This document shows, one piece after another, positions 22,153 to 34,107 of a DNA stretch of 64,000 bases. This DNA comes from Patescibacteria group bacterium UBA7396. Its GTDB lineage: Bacteria; Patescibacteriota; Gracilibacteria; BD1-5; UBA6164. The DNA is taken from contig DKNE01000037.1 of the NCBI GenBank assembly GCA_002470645.1, positions 1 through 64,000 on the forward strand, read 5' to 3'. The notes beneath the pieces are model-generated. The model saw only the letters and a list, made by a program, of their open reading frames with translations, was not told where the DNA came from and did not search any database. Position 1 is the first letter of the stretch; every line of letters starts with the position of its first letter. A program made the position numbers and the translations under genes.

Positions 22153-23046
22153 ATGGAAAAATTATCTACCTCAAAACTTGCTTTGAAACTCAATGTAGAA
22201 GCAAAAGAATTATTTAAAATTTTACAGGATTTAGGATTTATTACCAATGAAAAGAATACTTGGCATATAACTCAAAAATGAAGAGAAAATGGATGAGTGG
22301 TTATTAAAAATTTTAAATATTGAGATTATATTGCTTGGGAAGGTGATTTTAATCCTTATGAAAAATTCAATATTACTCCAGTTCACTATGTTACATCTAC
22401 TGAATTGGCAGAAACTTTTTGAACCTCATCAAGAAAAATAAATATTATTATATCAGAATTGTGATTTATTGAAAAAAATATTAAATGATGGATTTTAACT
22501 GAAATGTGAAAAATGCTTTGATGAAAAGAAGTTTCGCTGAAATCATGACAAGTATTTGTAAAATGGCCAGAAAATATAAAAGAAAATAAATTATTACTTC
22601 AAGAATTTCATAAAAAAACTTCTGAAAATTTAGAAGTTCAAATAGAGGAAATTACTCAAAAAACACATGATATTATTGATGAATTTAGAAATAAATTTCC
22701 AGCAAAATATAGAACTAAAGATGGTCACAATGTAAGAAGTAGAGGAGAAGTTATTATTGATAATACTTTATATGAATATGGATTGGTTCATGCGTATGAA
22801 AGAAAATTACCGATTGATGAAGATGTATATTCTGATTTTTATCTTCCTGCCAGACTTGGAGCGAGTGCTGTGTATATTGAGTATTGGGGGAAAGAAGATG
22901 AAAAGTATTTGGAGAGAAAGAAACAAAAAAAAGAAATCTATAAAAAATACAATCTCAATCTTATAGAGCTTGAAAATCATCATATTGATAATTTAGATGA
23001 TTATCTTCCAAAATTACTCTTGGATTTTGGGATTAGAGTTGATTAA
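22153..23046 (+). CDS. PD-(D/E)XK nuclease with two N-terminal winged-helix-like modules
   Basis: This encodes 297 residues. Residues about 1-50 and 80-130 are two similar modules (SKLALKLNVEAKELFKIL and TELAETFGTSSRKINIII, each ending G-W-LT-G), resembling antirepressor-type winged helices. The C-terminal half has RSRGEVIIDNTLYEYG (about 196), YSDFYLPA and YIEYWGKEDEKY, then basic IYKKYN: the E...D...ExW...K order of a restriction-like nuclease core. It is followed 13 bases later by a UvrD-type helicase carrying the same kind of nuclease, so the pair is probably one functional unit in DNA repair or defence. Confidence 0.75.
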
Positions 23047-23059
23047 TCCATTTAAAAAT

Positions 23060-25651
23060 ATGTTATACATTACTATCACTATTTTTATATTTTTATTGTT
23101 TTTACTTTTTTTAGAAAAATATAAAGAAGATAAAACGCAAGAATTTATTCCTGATTTTAAAAAAGAGTACGAAGATTTTTTTATTTTACAAGAAGAGTTT
23201 CAGCGTATTTTTTATAGTGGTGATTATATCACAAAAACAAAAATTAGTTTTTTTAAAAATCAAATTGAAAATTTTGTCTCAAAAGCTGATGTACTGAGTA
23301 AATATTCAAAATATATTTATGATAAAAATATTTTAACATGATTACAGAGTATTTATAAATTTTCTAATTATTTTCAAGCAAATATACAAAAAATTAATGA
23401 AAATTTTTATCAAAAAAATCTTAATGTATACGCAAAATTATTTCAAAATTTAGAAAAATATCCTCTGGATATTATGCAACAAAGAGCAATTCTTACTCCA
23501 GAAAAATATCTTTTAGTGATTGCTTGAGCTGGTTCTGGAAAAACTTCAACTATTGTTGGGAAAGTGAAATATCTTATTGAAGCAAAAAAGGCGCTACCAT
23601 CGGAAGTACTTCTTATTTCATTTACTGCAGCATCAGCTCAAGAAATGAATCAAAGAATAAAAGATAAACTTTGACTTTCTTTAGATGTGAAAACCTTTCA
23701 TAAACTTTGACTTGATATTATTAGAAAAAAGTGAGAAATCAAACAAACTATTTTAGATGAAAATGGACTGAGTAGTTTTAAAACTTATCTTGCTCAAGAT
23801 TTTTTGCCCGAACTGATTACTACCTCATCACAACTTTTTAGTGATTTTTTTAGCTATTTACTTAGAGAAAATATATTTTTATTTGATTTTGAATCTATGA
23901 GTGATTTTCAAAAATATAAATGAAATGGAGTGGAAAAAAATATATCTATTTTGTGAGAAAAAATGAAAAGTGCTGAAGAAGTTGAAATGGCAAATTTTCT
24001 CTTACTTCATGGAATTGAATATAGATACGAACAAAAATATATAATTGATACAGCTGATAGTGAATTTTGACAATACAAACCAGATTTTTTTCTTCCCAAA
24101 TATAATATTTACATAGAACATTTTTGAATTGATAAAAACCAGCGTGTCCCAAAATTTTTTTGAGATTCTACCCCTGAATGATATGAAAAAGCAAATAAAA
24201 AATACAATGAATGAATTGCTTGGAAAAAGGAGTTACATAAACAACATCAAACTACTTTGATAGTAACTTACTCATATCAATTTCAAGATAAAGTAGTTTT
24301 TTCATACTTGGAGTCTCAATTAAAAACATATTGAGTTGATTTTGAGTTTTTGTCACATGAAGAAATAACTCAAAAGATTTCTGATAAAATTAAGTCTGAA
24401 ACATGAATTTTTAATAATTTGGTATTAACTTTCTTGAGTCTTTATAAATCAAATCATTTTTCTTGGCAAGACTTGGAATCAAAAAAAGAACTTTTTACCA
24501 CTGAATATAAAAAGAAAAAATCAGATATTTTTTTAAAAATATTTTCTATTATACTCCAAAAATATCAAGATATTTTAGAGCAAAACAATGCCATAGATTT
24601 TAATGATATGATTAATAATGCAACCGATTTAATACTTTCTTGAAGAATAAAAACACCTTATAAATATGTAATTATTGATGAATTTCAAGATATTGGAGTA
24701 TGAAGATATAAATTGGTAAAATCTATTTTAGATAAAAATGATGCTGAGCTTTTTTGTGTTTGAGATGATTGGCAGTCTATTTATAGATTTTCAGGTTGAG
24801 ATTTAAATATTTTTACTCATTTTGATACATATTTTGAAAATGGAGAAAAAGTTTTTATCAATAAAACCTACCGATATCCACAAAAAGTAAATGAAATTAC
24901 GAGAGATTTTATTATGAAAAATAAATTTCAAATCAACAAAATACTTGAATCTGGAAATAAAACAGACTCTCAAGATGTGTATGAAATTATATATTATTGT
25001 AATGATTTTGAAAAAAAAGCTATTTTACAAGAGTTAAAGACTCAATATAAAAATATAGTAGCCATATGAAGAACTCGTGGAGATGGAAATATTTGTAAGT
25101 GAATTATGGATTTTAAAACCGCACATGCATCAAAAGGTTTGGAGCAAGATTATGTAGTGATAGTAAATGGAAATAGTGGGATAAAATGATTTCCTAGTGA
25201 GATAAAAGATAGTTTTTTACTCAATATGGTTTTATCTCAAAGTGATAGTTTTGATTATTCCGAAGAAAGAAGACTTTTTTATGTAGCTCTTACGAGAGCA
25301 AAGCAAAAAACTTTTATCCTTTGTGAAATATGAAAAGTTTCATCTTTTGTAGAAGAAATAGAAAAAATGATTTGAAAATCCAAAAAACCACAAAAATGCC
25401 CTAAATGTGAAAAATGATATTTGGTTTCAAAAAATCATTATAAAAATTGAGCTATGTGATGTTCACTCTATCCAGAGTGTCAATACACTATTTTAACGAT
25501 TATGCCATTTTGAAAATATAGCTGACAAAATTTTTCTCAATTACCAGATAATTATCTGGATTGGGGAAAGAAAAATATGACTCATGACAACGAAATAATG
25601 GATTCAATTGAATATGAAATATGTAAAAGAATTTTATTTTTTGATAAATAA
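23060..25651 (+). CDS. UvrD/HelD-like helicase with nuclease insert, zinc ribbon and DUF3820-like end
   Basis: This 863-residue superfamily 1 helicase has: an N-terminal hydrophobic helix (about 1-18), Walker A IAGAGSGKTSTIVGK (about 154), a PD-(D/E)XK-like insert (about 310-430, EYRYEQKYII and YKPDFFLP, IYIEHFGI), IIDEFQDIG (about 538), GDDWQSIYRF, then YVALTRAKQ as motif VI. A topoisomerase-type zinc ribbon (CPKC ... CSLYPEC, about 780-805) and MPFGKYSGQNFSQLPDNYL (about 815-833, DUF3820-like) close it. It has a helicase IV-like layout plus a nuclease, a rare arrangement. It forms a unit with the nuclease gene upstream; the two ORFs may overlap if an earlier ATG is used. Confidence 0.85.
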
Positions 25652-25731
25652 TAATTTTTATTTCACGACTTCATCTTGTATTTTCAAAAAAAAATTATAA
25701 AATCTAAAAAATATTTCTTAAAGTAAAAAAT

Positions 25732-26463
25732 ATGTCAAAAACTATTTTAAAAGTAAATCAAATAATAAAAGATTTGTCTGGAGTAGAAGTTTTACACCAA
25801 GTAAGTTTTCATGTTTTAGAATGACAAATTTATTGATTTTTATGACCAAATGGAGCTTGAAAAACTACAACAATGAAGTGTATTATGTGACTTATTACTC
25901 CAGAAAGTTGAGATATAGAGATTTTAGGAGATACTCAATTATCCACACAAACAAAAGCTCAAATTTGATTTATGCCAGAAAATACATATCTTTATAAATA
26001 TCTTACTTGAAAGGAATTTTTAAGATTTAATGGAAAATTCTTTTGACTCACTGGAGAAAAATTAGAAAAAAAGATACAAGAACTCCTTGAAAAAGTATGA
26101 CTTCAAGATGCGTGAGATAAATTTTTACATTCATATTCAAAATGAATGTTGCAAAGAATTGGATTAGCGCAATCAATTATCAATAATCCAAAAATTCTTT
26201 TTTTGGATGAACCTATGAGTGGACTTGACCCAATCGGAAGAAAAATGGTAAAAAATCTTATTTTAGAATTGAGAAACGAGGGGACTACTATTTTTTTTAA
26301 TACTCATATTCTTGCTGATGTTGAAAGTATTTGTGATAGTTTTAGTATTATAAATAGGTGAAATATTATTGTTCAAAATAAAAAAGTAGAAGAATTAGAA
26401 AAAAGTTTAGAAGATTTTTTTATTGAAGAAATTGAAAAAAGTAATACTTCTTTAGAAAAGTAA
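25732..26463 (+). CDS. ABC transporter ATP-binding protein
   Basis: This 243-residue ATPase has Walker A FLGPNGAGKTTT (about 38), the signature [13 protein letters not shown] (about 133; an LSGGQ variant with S-K-G) and Walker [14 protein letters not shown] (about 156). It is of the Ccm/Nod/Na-efflux type. No permease gene is adjacent, so its partner is elsewhere. Promoter and hairpin sequences follow its stop. Confidence 0.88.
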
Positions 26464-26470
26464 AAAAATT

Positions 26471-26497
26471 TTGAAAAATTACATTTTTTTATATAAT
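26471..26497 (+). promoter_or_regulatory. Probable promoter upstream of the dnaJ leader
   Basis: TTGAAA at 26471 and a perfect TATAAT at 26492 with a 15-base spacer, slightly short. Transcription would start at about 26504, just before the hairpin. Confidence 0.6.
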
Positions 26498-26506
26498 GCA
26501 TTCTAA

Positions 26507-26558
26507 GGCATACACTGGCTTGTGGGTTATCTCCTTTTACCCACAGTTGCTGTATGTC
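26507..26558 (+). promoter_or_regulatory. Stable hairpin in the dnaJ leader (possible regulatory RNA)
   Basis: Outer arms GGCATACA / TGTATGTC (G.U allowed) and inner arms TGTGGGT / ACCCACA enclose an 11-base pyrimidine-rich loop TATCTCCTTTT, which carries CTCCTTT like the anti-Shine-Dalgarno end of 16S rRNA. It is GC-richer than the flanks. It lies 40 bases before the dnaJ ATG, with no strong T-run after it, so a leader element is more likely than a terminator. A free small RNA is possible. Confidence 0.55.
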
Positions 26559-26598
26559 TTTATAAATGGAAAAAATTTTATAAAAGATTTTAATAATT

Positions 26599-27690
26599 AT
26601 GTCAAAAGAATATTATAGTATATTAGGGCTTTCAAAATGAGCCACTGAAGATGAAATAAAAAAAGCATATAGAAAAAAAGCTATGGAACACCATCCAGAT
26701 AGATGATGAGATGCAGAAAAATTTAAAGAAGTAAATGAAGCATATTCTGTTTTATCAGATTCTACAAAAAAAAGAGAATATGATACGTACTGAAGTGTTT
26801 GATGAGGAAATCCTTTTTCATGATGAGGTTTTGGATGAGTTGATGTAGATTTATGAGATATTTTTGAACAATTTTTTTGATGAGGTTGAAGAACTTCTTC
26901 AAGAAAAAAAGCATCATCAAGTTTTTCTTGAGAAGATATTGAAACTACTTTAAAAATAGATTTAAAAACTTCTATTATTTGAGGTAAAACAAAACTAAAA
27001 TATGAAAAATACATAGTTTGTTCTGATTGTCATGGAGAATGATGAGAATGAAAAGCCATGTGTCCTGATTGTCATGGAAGTGGATATGTGAAATATAGAC
27101 AACAAACTATGTTTGGAACTATTGAACATACTTGAGCTTGTGAAAGATGTGGGTGAAGTGGAGAAACTTTAGAAAAAGTATGTACTACTTGTTGATGACA
27201 AAAAAGAGTTAGAAAAATAGTAGAGCTTGATATAGATATTCCACCAGGAATTGATGACGGGATGGTTATCCGTATAAATTGAGAATGAAATAACGGTATA
27301 AAAGCATCATCTTGAGATTTATATGTAAGATTTAAAGTAACAACTATTGAAAAAAACTTAATCAGAAAATGAGTTGATTTACATTTGGATTTAGAAATAG
27401 ATGTAATTGAAGCAATTCTTGGAACCACAAAAGAAATAAATATACCAATTATTTGAAAAAGAAGTATAGTGATTGAAGCATGAACTCAAGTTGGTACAGT
27501 AATTAAAATTACTTGAGATGGAGTAAAATATATAGATAGAGATAAAAAATGAGATTTATTTGTGAATGTTTTGATTAAAATACCTAAGAAACTTTCTGAG
27601 ACTGAGAGAATTTCTTTTGAGAATATTGCGAAAGAAAAAAAACTAAACGTTCATAATAAAAAATGAATATTTGAAAAAATATTTGGATAA
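26599..27690 (+). CDS. dnaJ: Chaperone DnaJ
   Basis: This 363-residue type I J-protein is a cochaperone of DnaK. The J domain has the HPD motif (EHHPDRGGDAEKF, about 31-43). The Gly/Phe linker is largely coded by TGA (GGGFGGVDVDLGDIF). Four zinc motifs follow: CSDCHGEG, CPDCHGSG, CERCGGSG and CTTCGGQK (about 140-210), then the C-terminal substrate domain IPPGIDDGMVIRINGEG. The linker and zinc centres give the clearest proof of UGA = Gly. dnaK and grpE are not adjacent. The leader hairpin upstream may regulate it. Confidence 0.95.
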
Positions 27691-27691
27691 T

Positions 27692-27728
27692 AAAAAATAA
27701 AGATAGAATATGCCTATCTTTATTTTTT
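27692..27728 (+). terminator. Intrinsic terminator
   Basis: The long arms AAAAAATAAAGATAG and CTATCTTTATTTTTT follow the dnaJ stop. An ATG at 27710 lies in the loop and is not a gene start. Confidence 0.9.
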
Positions 27729-27745
27729 ATATATTATTTTATACT

Positions 27746-28768
27746 ATGAAAAAAATATGTTTGATTTTTTCTCTTTTTTTTCTTTTTTCTTGTCAAAATG
27801 AATATGTAGAATTTCATGAAAATAAAAAAATACAACAAGAAATACAACAAAAATTAAATGATTTTTCTTTTGATAAAATAGAGTACCTTTCTTGATTAAC
27901 TCTTCACAATACTCCAGATATAGCTTTTCTTGATACATTAGTTTCAAAAATTGATGCTTCTGAAGAAAAAGTATATTTAGAGGTGTATATTTTTACAGAA
28001 AAAAGATTGAGGAAAGCTATTATAGATGCTCACAAGAGATGAGTTGATGTGAAGGTGATTCTTGAGAAAAATGTTTATAAAGCTCCGAGTTTAAATACTC
28101 AAGCTTTTAAAGATTTACAAAAAGCTTGAGTTTCTGTAGTATATTCAAATTCACAAAATTATGCTTTGAATCACACTAAAATGATGATTGTAGATGATGA
28201 AGTTATACTTTCTACAGGAAACTATTCATATTCAACATTTCGATATAATAGAGAATTTTTTTTAATTTTAGAAAATAAAATATTGCAAAAAGTTTTTTTA
28301 GATATTTTTTCTGCTGACTTTGTCTGAGATAAAAAAAATATTGAACATCCTAATTTAATATTAAGTCCATTTTCTAGCAGGGAAAAATTACAATATTTAT
28401 TAAAAAATGCTCAAAAATCTATCAAAATATATGCACATAATTTTTCTGATACAGAAGTGATCGATATTTTATTTCAAAAACAAAAAGAAAATATTGATAT
28501 AAAAATGATTTTTCCAGACTTGAAAAAAGTTTCTTCTAATGAAGATGAAATATGAAAATTACGTAAAGAAAAAATACCACTTGTTTTAGTATGAAAACCG
28601 GAAATTCATGCAAAATCTATACTTATAGATGATAAATATCTTTATATAGGAAGTGTAAATTTTTCAAGTTATAGTATAGATAAAAATAGAGAAATAGGAT
28701 TATTAATAAATAATCAAGATATTATTTCAAAATTTTTAGATATTTTTCAAGATGATTTCCAACAATAA
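27746..28768 (+). CDS. Phospholipase D-like lipoprotein
   Basis: This encodes 340 residues. A lipoprotein signal (MKKICLIFSLFFLFSCQ) puts the mature protein on the outer side of the membrane. Two PLD half-sites are present: HTKMMIVDDEVILSTGNYS (about 148) and HAKSILIDDKYLYIGSVNFS (about 287), each an HxK...D motif followed by GS/TG-N. Such enzymes hydrolyse phosphodiesters (lipid or nucleic acid), or transfer phosphatidyl groups. The start at 27746 is set by the signal peptide and the upstream terminator. An extracellular role against host membranes or DNA is plausible but unproven. Confidence 0.85.
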
Positions 28769-28841
28769 TCAATGTATTTTTTGTTTACATAATAGTTTTT
28801 TTTATTATTATAGGAGTGAAATTTATTTCTAATAGACTTTT

Positions 28842-31445
28842 ATGAATATACAAAAAATAATTATTTCTACTTTGATAACAATTTTTTGATTATTTTTTAC
28901 CCTCAGTATTACTTATTTGAATACACAATCTTGAGTAAATACTTTTTCAATACCAGAGGTTTCTTTATGATATAGTGAACTTGTTTTATCAGGTTCAAGA
29001 GTATCTTTAAAACCTATAGATGCCGCAAAAATTCAGGATGGAAAAACAGTTTTTGATCAATTAAATTACATTGATTCTGTTGTATTTAATGGAAAAGCAT
29101 ATTCTAAACAGATGTCTGGGAAAAATATTAATTTAAATATTTGAGAATGACTCTATATTTTTGATTTATATGATATATCTTATAATTATTCTATAAAAAA
29201 TAAGGATTTTTTAATACAACCAAAATCTCCATGAAAATTTTTTGTTGATTCAAGAAATGGGGCTGATATAAAAATATTTTCATTTGATGCTATTATAAAT
29301 ATAAATTTACTTTCAGCTCAATCTCAAGAAAATATGACCTCTTTAGTGATGTATCCACATATGTTTTTTGGGTTTAATTCAACGAGAAATAAATTTTTAA
29401 AAAATGCAGATATTTTGAGAATAGAATCAGTTTCTAAAATATTTTATGTAACTGAAAGTTTTTTAAATGACACCAAACAACTCAATCAATCATTTTTTAA
29501 AAGACTCTATCCTGTGAATGACCAAACCGCATCTAAATTTTTTGATTATTTTTTTAAATTTTCTTATTCATCTACAGAATTTGATAAATACAATATTAAT
29601 ACTATTTCTTCTGTTTTATATAAAGATAAAAGTTTGCTTTGAATTTGATATATTGAAAAATATTTTACTTTTTTCTTAAATAAGGAAAAAAAATCTGTTT
29701 ACTATAAAAAGAGTATTTTATCTAATTTAAACAGATTATTTTGAGAAAAAATTTCAAATACTACCTATGATGAAGTAAAAAATGATATTATAGCAGACTT
29801 AAAAAGCTTAAAAGAAGTGAATCAGGCTGATTTCCAAGATTTTCAAACTATATTATCGTTTTATTATAAAAATCTTTTAAAAATAAATAGTATTGATTAT
29901 ATTAAAAGTACTATTGTATTATCTCAAATAATATCTTCAGTATCAGAAAAAAATACATTTCAACCATATGCGTCTTCTTTTTATCTCAATAGAATTTATG
30001 CGCTGGTAGATAATCAAACCTATTCAAATAATTATCTTCAACAAAATTTATTTATATTTTTACAATACTTTTTGCAAGAAAATAATTTGCAATTAAAAGA
30101 TGGGGAATTATTAATTGATGAAAATCAAGAGATTATTTTAAGTTTGGATTATTTATCATATTTTTTAAAAAATATCTTACTTTACAATGTTTCTTTTTCA
30201 GACACATTAAAATTTGATAATTTATTATCTATTATCAATATATATTTATGAATTAATAAAAATATTATTGCGTATTATAAAAATCCTGGAAGAACAGAAA
30301 CTTTAATCGTAGAATATCAAATGATTTTAAATAAGTTTTTATTAGAAATGAGGAGATGATTTTTTACTCCTGAACTCAATGATAGATGATTACTTATATT
30401 AAATTCAAATAATTCTCTTAATTCAGCACAAGTTATTCAGTTAGATATTGTAATGAATGCAATTTTAGATTTTTATAATAAAAATAGAGGAGTATTATCT
30501 GAAAAAAATATGAATTATAATTCATTGTATTCAAAAAATAAAGTTACTTATAGTGAATATTATTCTGCATTGATAAATCATCCGGAATATCTTATAAAAT
30601 ATGATAAGGTAAAAAGTGATTTATTAAGTGCTCAAACGGTATTTGAAAAATGACAAACTATTACGCTTAATCAAGATATGCTTGTTTCATACCTATCACA
30701 ATTTCAGTGAGTAGATGTATCAAATATGTCATATAAAATTATTTGAAATAAATATTATCAATTATCAAATCTTTTTATTAATGGAGAAAATTTTTCATTT
30801 TACTTATATCCTTCTGAATTTAGTAGAATTGATGAAATTACAAAAAATGGTCAAAGATTATCAGGTTCATATGAACTCGATAATTTAAAACAAGATTTGG
30901 CAGTAGTCCATAAACAAGCTCCTGAAAAAGAAAAATATAAATATGATTTTTCAAGATTTTTTCTCAATACTTTTTTTAATAATCAAACAGTAACTTCAAA
31001 GGTATATTCACAAGCAGAAGAAAATGATAAAGTAGAAGATAGAACAATAACATTTTTTAAAAGAGATAAATTATTCTGAGATAAATGAGATTTTAGTATA
31101 TTGAACAGATACTTAGATATCAAGTACGATGATGTAGATGTAGAACTCAATACAAATAATCAATATAATATTTTAATTAATAGATGAGTTGTATCAACTC
31201 AATTAACTCTGAATGGAGCATCTAGGCAAATAGTATGAATTTTAAGATCTGAGTATGTTTTTTCTGATACAGACCATTTTTTTAGAAATATCTATATCAC
31301 ATTTTATGACCCGAGTTATTATGCAAAATGAGAAGAGGTATTTTTATTTTGATGAAAAGAATTTAGAATTGTGAGAAAAATTGATATAGTAAAATTTAAA
31401 GAAGAAATGAATAAAGAAATAGAAAGAATTTTTATGAATAATTAA
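28842..31445 (+). CDS. Large membrane-anchored extracellular protein, unknown family
   Basis: This encodes 867 residues. One N-terminal hydrophobic helix (about 6-26) serves as a signal or anchor; the rest is soluble, Asn/Tyr/Ser/Lys-rich with no internal membrane segments. Strand-like segments appear in the first 180 and last 150 residues, and the middle (about 190-540) is alpha-helical. No domain is recognised. Many TGA-Gly codons keep the frame open. It follows the PLD gene and precedes a small membrane protein; an adhesin or surface scaffold is possible, by inference only. Confidence 0.7.
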
Positions 31446-31509
31446 AAAATTTGAAAAATAATTTATTTTCATATACTTCTAAAAGTTTATTTTATTAAAT
31501 TATATTCGT

Positions 31510-31761
31510 ATGGCAAGAAAAAATATGACCGCAAAAATAGCAGCTATTGTAGCTCTTATAGCAATTATTTGATCTATTATTGGAACAGGAGTGTTAGTAA
31601 TTTATCAAAGTTATTTTTCATCTCCAAATAGTGAAACTTCTTTAACTCAAGAACAATTACAAGAACTTTTAAACTCTTTTTCATGATCAACATCATCATG
31701 AGAACTCATAGAAAATACAGATGAAACATCAACTTGAGATACTAATAAAATTAACCAATAA
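31510..31761 (+). CDS. Small single-pass membrane protein
   Basis: This encodes 83 residues: a short basic N-terminus (MARKNMTAK), one hydrophobic helix (about 10-34, IAAIVALIAIIGSIIGTG) and an acidic Ser/Thr-rich tail predicted outside. No family is recognised. It starts 64 bases after the large protein and its stop is 6 bases before the oxidoreductase gene. Confidence 0.6.
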
Positions 31762-31767
31762 AAAAAT

Positions 31768-33438
31768 ATGTTTTTAAATATAAGGGTAACAGGACCAGCA
31801 TGACTTGGAATTAATTCAACTTCTGATATTATTACCAATATTTTTGCACATCTTGGGTATCATATTGCTACTGACATTGAATATGAATCAAGAATCAAAT
31901 GATGAGTGAATTATTTTGATATTTTTATTTCAGATGTTGCTTGATATCTTACTAAATATTGTGACATCCTTTTAGCATTTAATGCTGAATCACTTGAAAA
32001 AACAATTTTCAATTTGAAAAAAAATTGAGTTGTTTTTTGTAATCAAAAAATTTATTTATCATTGAAAGACCCAGTGAAAAAATATATTGAGGAAAATGAT
32101 ATAAAAATATTTTCTCTTGAAATAAATGATAAATATGATAATACGTATTTACTTGCTTTATTTGCATATTATTTTGATATTGACACTTGAGTAATTAAAG
32201 ATTGTTTATCTGAAATATTTGCCCGTAAATGAGTAGCAACTATTGAAGCAAATATAAAAATTTTTGAAAATGCATATAATACTCTTGATTTTCAAAAATC
32301 AGAACAAAAAATACTAAAAATTTGAGCAAATAAAGAAGTAAGTTATGGAAATAAAATGGTTGCTTCTTGAGCTATAAACTCTGCACTAGAGTATTATTCA
32401 GCTTATCCTATGACCCCTGCATCTACTATTTTAACAGAAATTATTGCTTCAAAAAAAGTAACATATCTTCAAGCAGAAGATGAAATAGCAGTTATTAATT
32501 CTGCTTTAGGAGCTTCTTTTACTGGTGCAAGATCTATGGTTGGTACTTCATGAGGATGATTTGCTCTTATGACAGAAGCACTTAGTTTTGCTATTCAAGC
32601 TGAAATTGGTATTGTAGTAGCTCTTTCTCAAAGAGCTGGACCAAGTACATGAACTCCGACGTATCATGAAACATGAGATATTAACTTTGCACTTAATCCG
32701 ACATTTTGAGACTTTGAACATATTGTTCTCACTCCAAGTTCTTTAGAAGAAGCATATTATTTTTCTGGACTTTCTCTCAATCTTGCTGATAAATATCAAA
32801 CTATAGTTATATTACTTTTAGATAAACAACTTTCAGAATTATCATGAACTATTGGAGAATTAATTCAATGAGGTGTAAACAGGGGAGAAATATTAGAAAA
32901 CCCACCGGATGATTATAAAAGATATGCATTTACTTCAAACGGGATTTCACCTAAAGTAAGAGTATGAACTCCGAATGGGGATTTTATAGCATCAAGCTAT
33001 GAACATGATGAATTTTGAGCGACTTCAGAAGAAAGTGAAAATAAAAAACTAATGACAGAAAAAAGATGGAAAAAATTAGAAAATTTTTTCCAAAAGGAAT
33101 GAATATCTTGATTTGAAGTTTTCAATCCAAATGCAAAAAAAATGCTTATTATTTTTTCAGCGACTACTTATACTGCCAAAGAATTTATTAAAAATAATCC
33201 TGACTATGGAATAGTAGTTATTAAATTTTTAAAACCCCTTGACGAAAGATTATACGATGTACTCAAAGAGAAACAAGAAATAATTTTTGTTGAAAATAAT
33301 TACTCTGGACAGCTGGAGAATTATATTTGTGGGCAATTTTGATTAAAATTTATACCATGATTGAATATCTCGAATTTAAGAAAATATGATTTATTTCCAT
33401 TTTATATAGAAGATTTTAACAGTTTAATTTGAAAATAA
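31768..33438 (+). CDS. korA: 2-oxoacid:ferredoxin oxidoreductase, fused gamma-alpha subunit
   Basis: This 556-residue subunit works with the beta subunit downstream to decarboxylate a 2-oxoacid and pass electrons to ferredoxin. Residues about 1-180 match the gamma domain (GPAGLGINSTSDIITN), and about 195-556 the alpha domain (SGAINSALEYYSAYPMTPAS, then EDEIAVINSALGASFTGARS and SQRAGPSTGTPT). The GEP/GDE-type Glu pocket is present. The 2-oxoglutarate, pyruvate or branched-chain substrate cannot be decided. Its stop is followed by the beta ATG with one base between, so the two are translated together. Confidence 0.88.
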
Positions 33439-33439
33439 T

Positions 33440-34042
33440 ATGAGAACGTGATTAACAAATATACAATGGTGTGCATGATGTTGAGATACCCTCATCATTA
33501 TGGCTCTCAAAAATGCTTTTAAAGAACTTCAAATAGAGAGTCATAAAAGAGTAGTAGTTTCTGGAGTATGATGTTCTGGGAAAGCAAGTCAATATGTTGA
33601 TGGATATGCTGCTGAAACACTTCATGGGAGAGCATTACCTTTTGCTACTTGAGTAAAACTTGCTCGCCCTGAATTAACAGTAGTCATTATGTGATGAGAT
33701 GGTGATGGGTATGGAATAGGAATGGGACATTTTATTCATAGTTGTAAAAGAAACCTTAATATGACCTATTTGGTATTTAATAATGAAAATTATGCTCTTA
33801 CTACTGGGCAAGCATCTCCTACAACACCTATAGGGGCAAAAACCAAAACAACTCCTGAAGGAAATACAAATCTTCCATTTGACCCAATACAACTTGCTAT
33901 TGATGCATGATGTGGTTTTGCTAAAAGAGCAGATAGTTCAAAGTTTGCTGAACTCAAAGAAATCATAAAAGAAGCAATTTTACATCCATGATTTGCTATT
34001 ATTGATATAACGCAGGCATGTCCAAGTTTTAAGAGGTGGTAG
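33440..34042 (+). CDS. korB: 2-oxoacid:ferredoxin oxidoreductase, beta subunit (short)
   Basis: This encodes 200 residues. It binds thiamine diphosphate through GGDGDGYGIGMGHFIHSCKR then NNENYALTTGQASPTT, and an Fe-S cluster through WCAGCGD, GCSGK and a final CPSF. Family members are usually about 280-300 residues; here the frame ends at TAG right after CPSFKRW, where the others continue with a C-terminal domain. The missing part is not found in another frame nearby. The core ligands are present, so it may still be active. Confidence 0.88.
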
Positions 34043-34069
34043 CCAATTTGCATTTTATGTAAACATGTG

Positions 34070-34107
34070 ATAAGATAAGATATATTTATTATTTTATCTT
34101 ATTTTTT
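34070..34107 (+). terminator. Hairpin plus T-tract directly before the FapA-like ATG
   Basis: ATAAGATAA and TTATCTTAT form a perfect 9-bp stem, followed by T6 that runs into the ATG at 34108. It is likely the terminator of the oxidoreductase operon. Confidence 0.7.

Noticed and set aside
22153..25651. Restriction-modification system
   Set aside because: There is no methylase with the pair; the nearby methylase-like gene at 19808 is RNA-type and in another operon.
26504..26598. 4.5S (SRP) RNA
   Set aside because: The hairpin lacks the conserved GGAAG/AGCAG tetraloop core.
27710..27745. Upstream ATG for the PLD lipoprotein
   Set aside because: It lies in the loop of the dnaJ terminator; the later ATG gives a clean lipoprotein signal.
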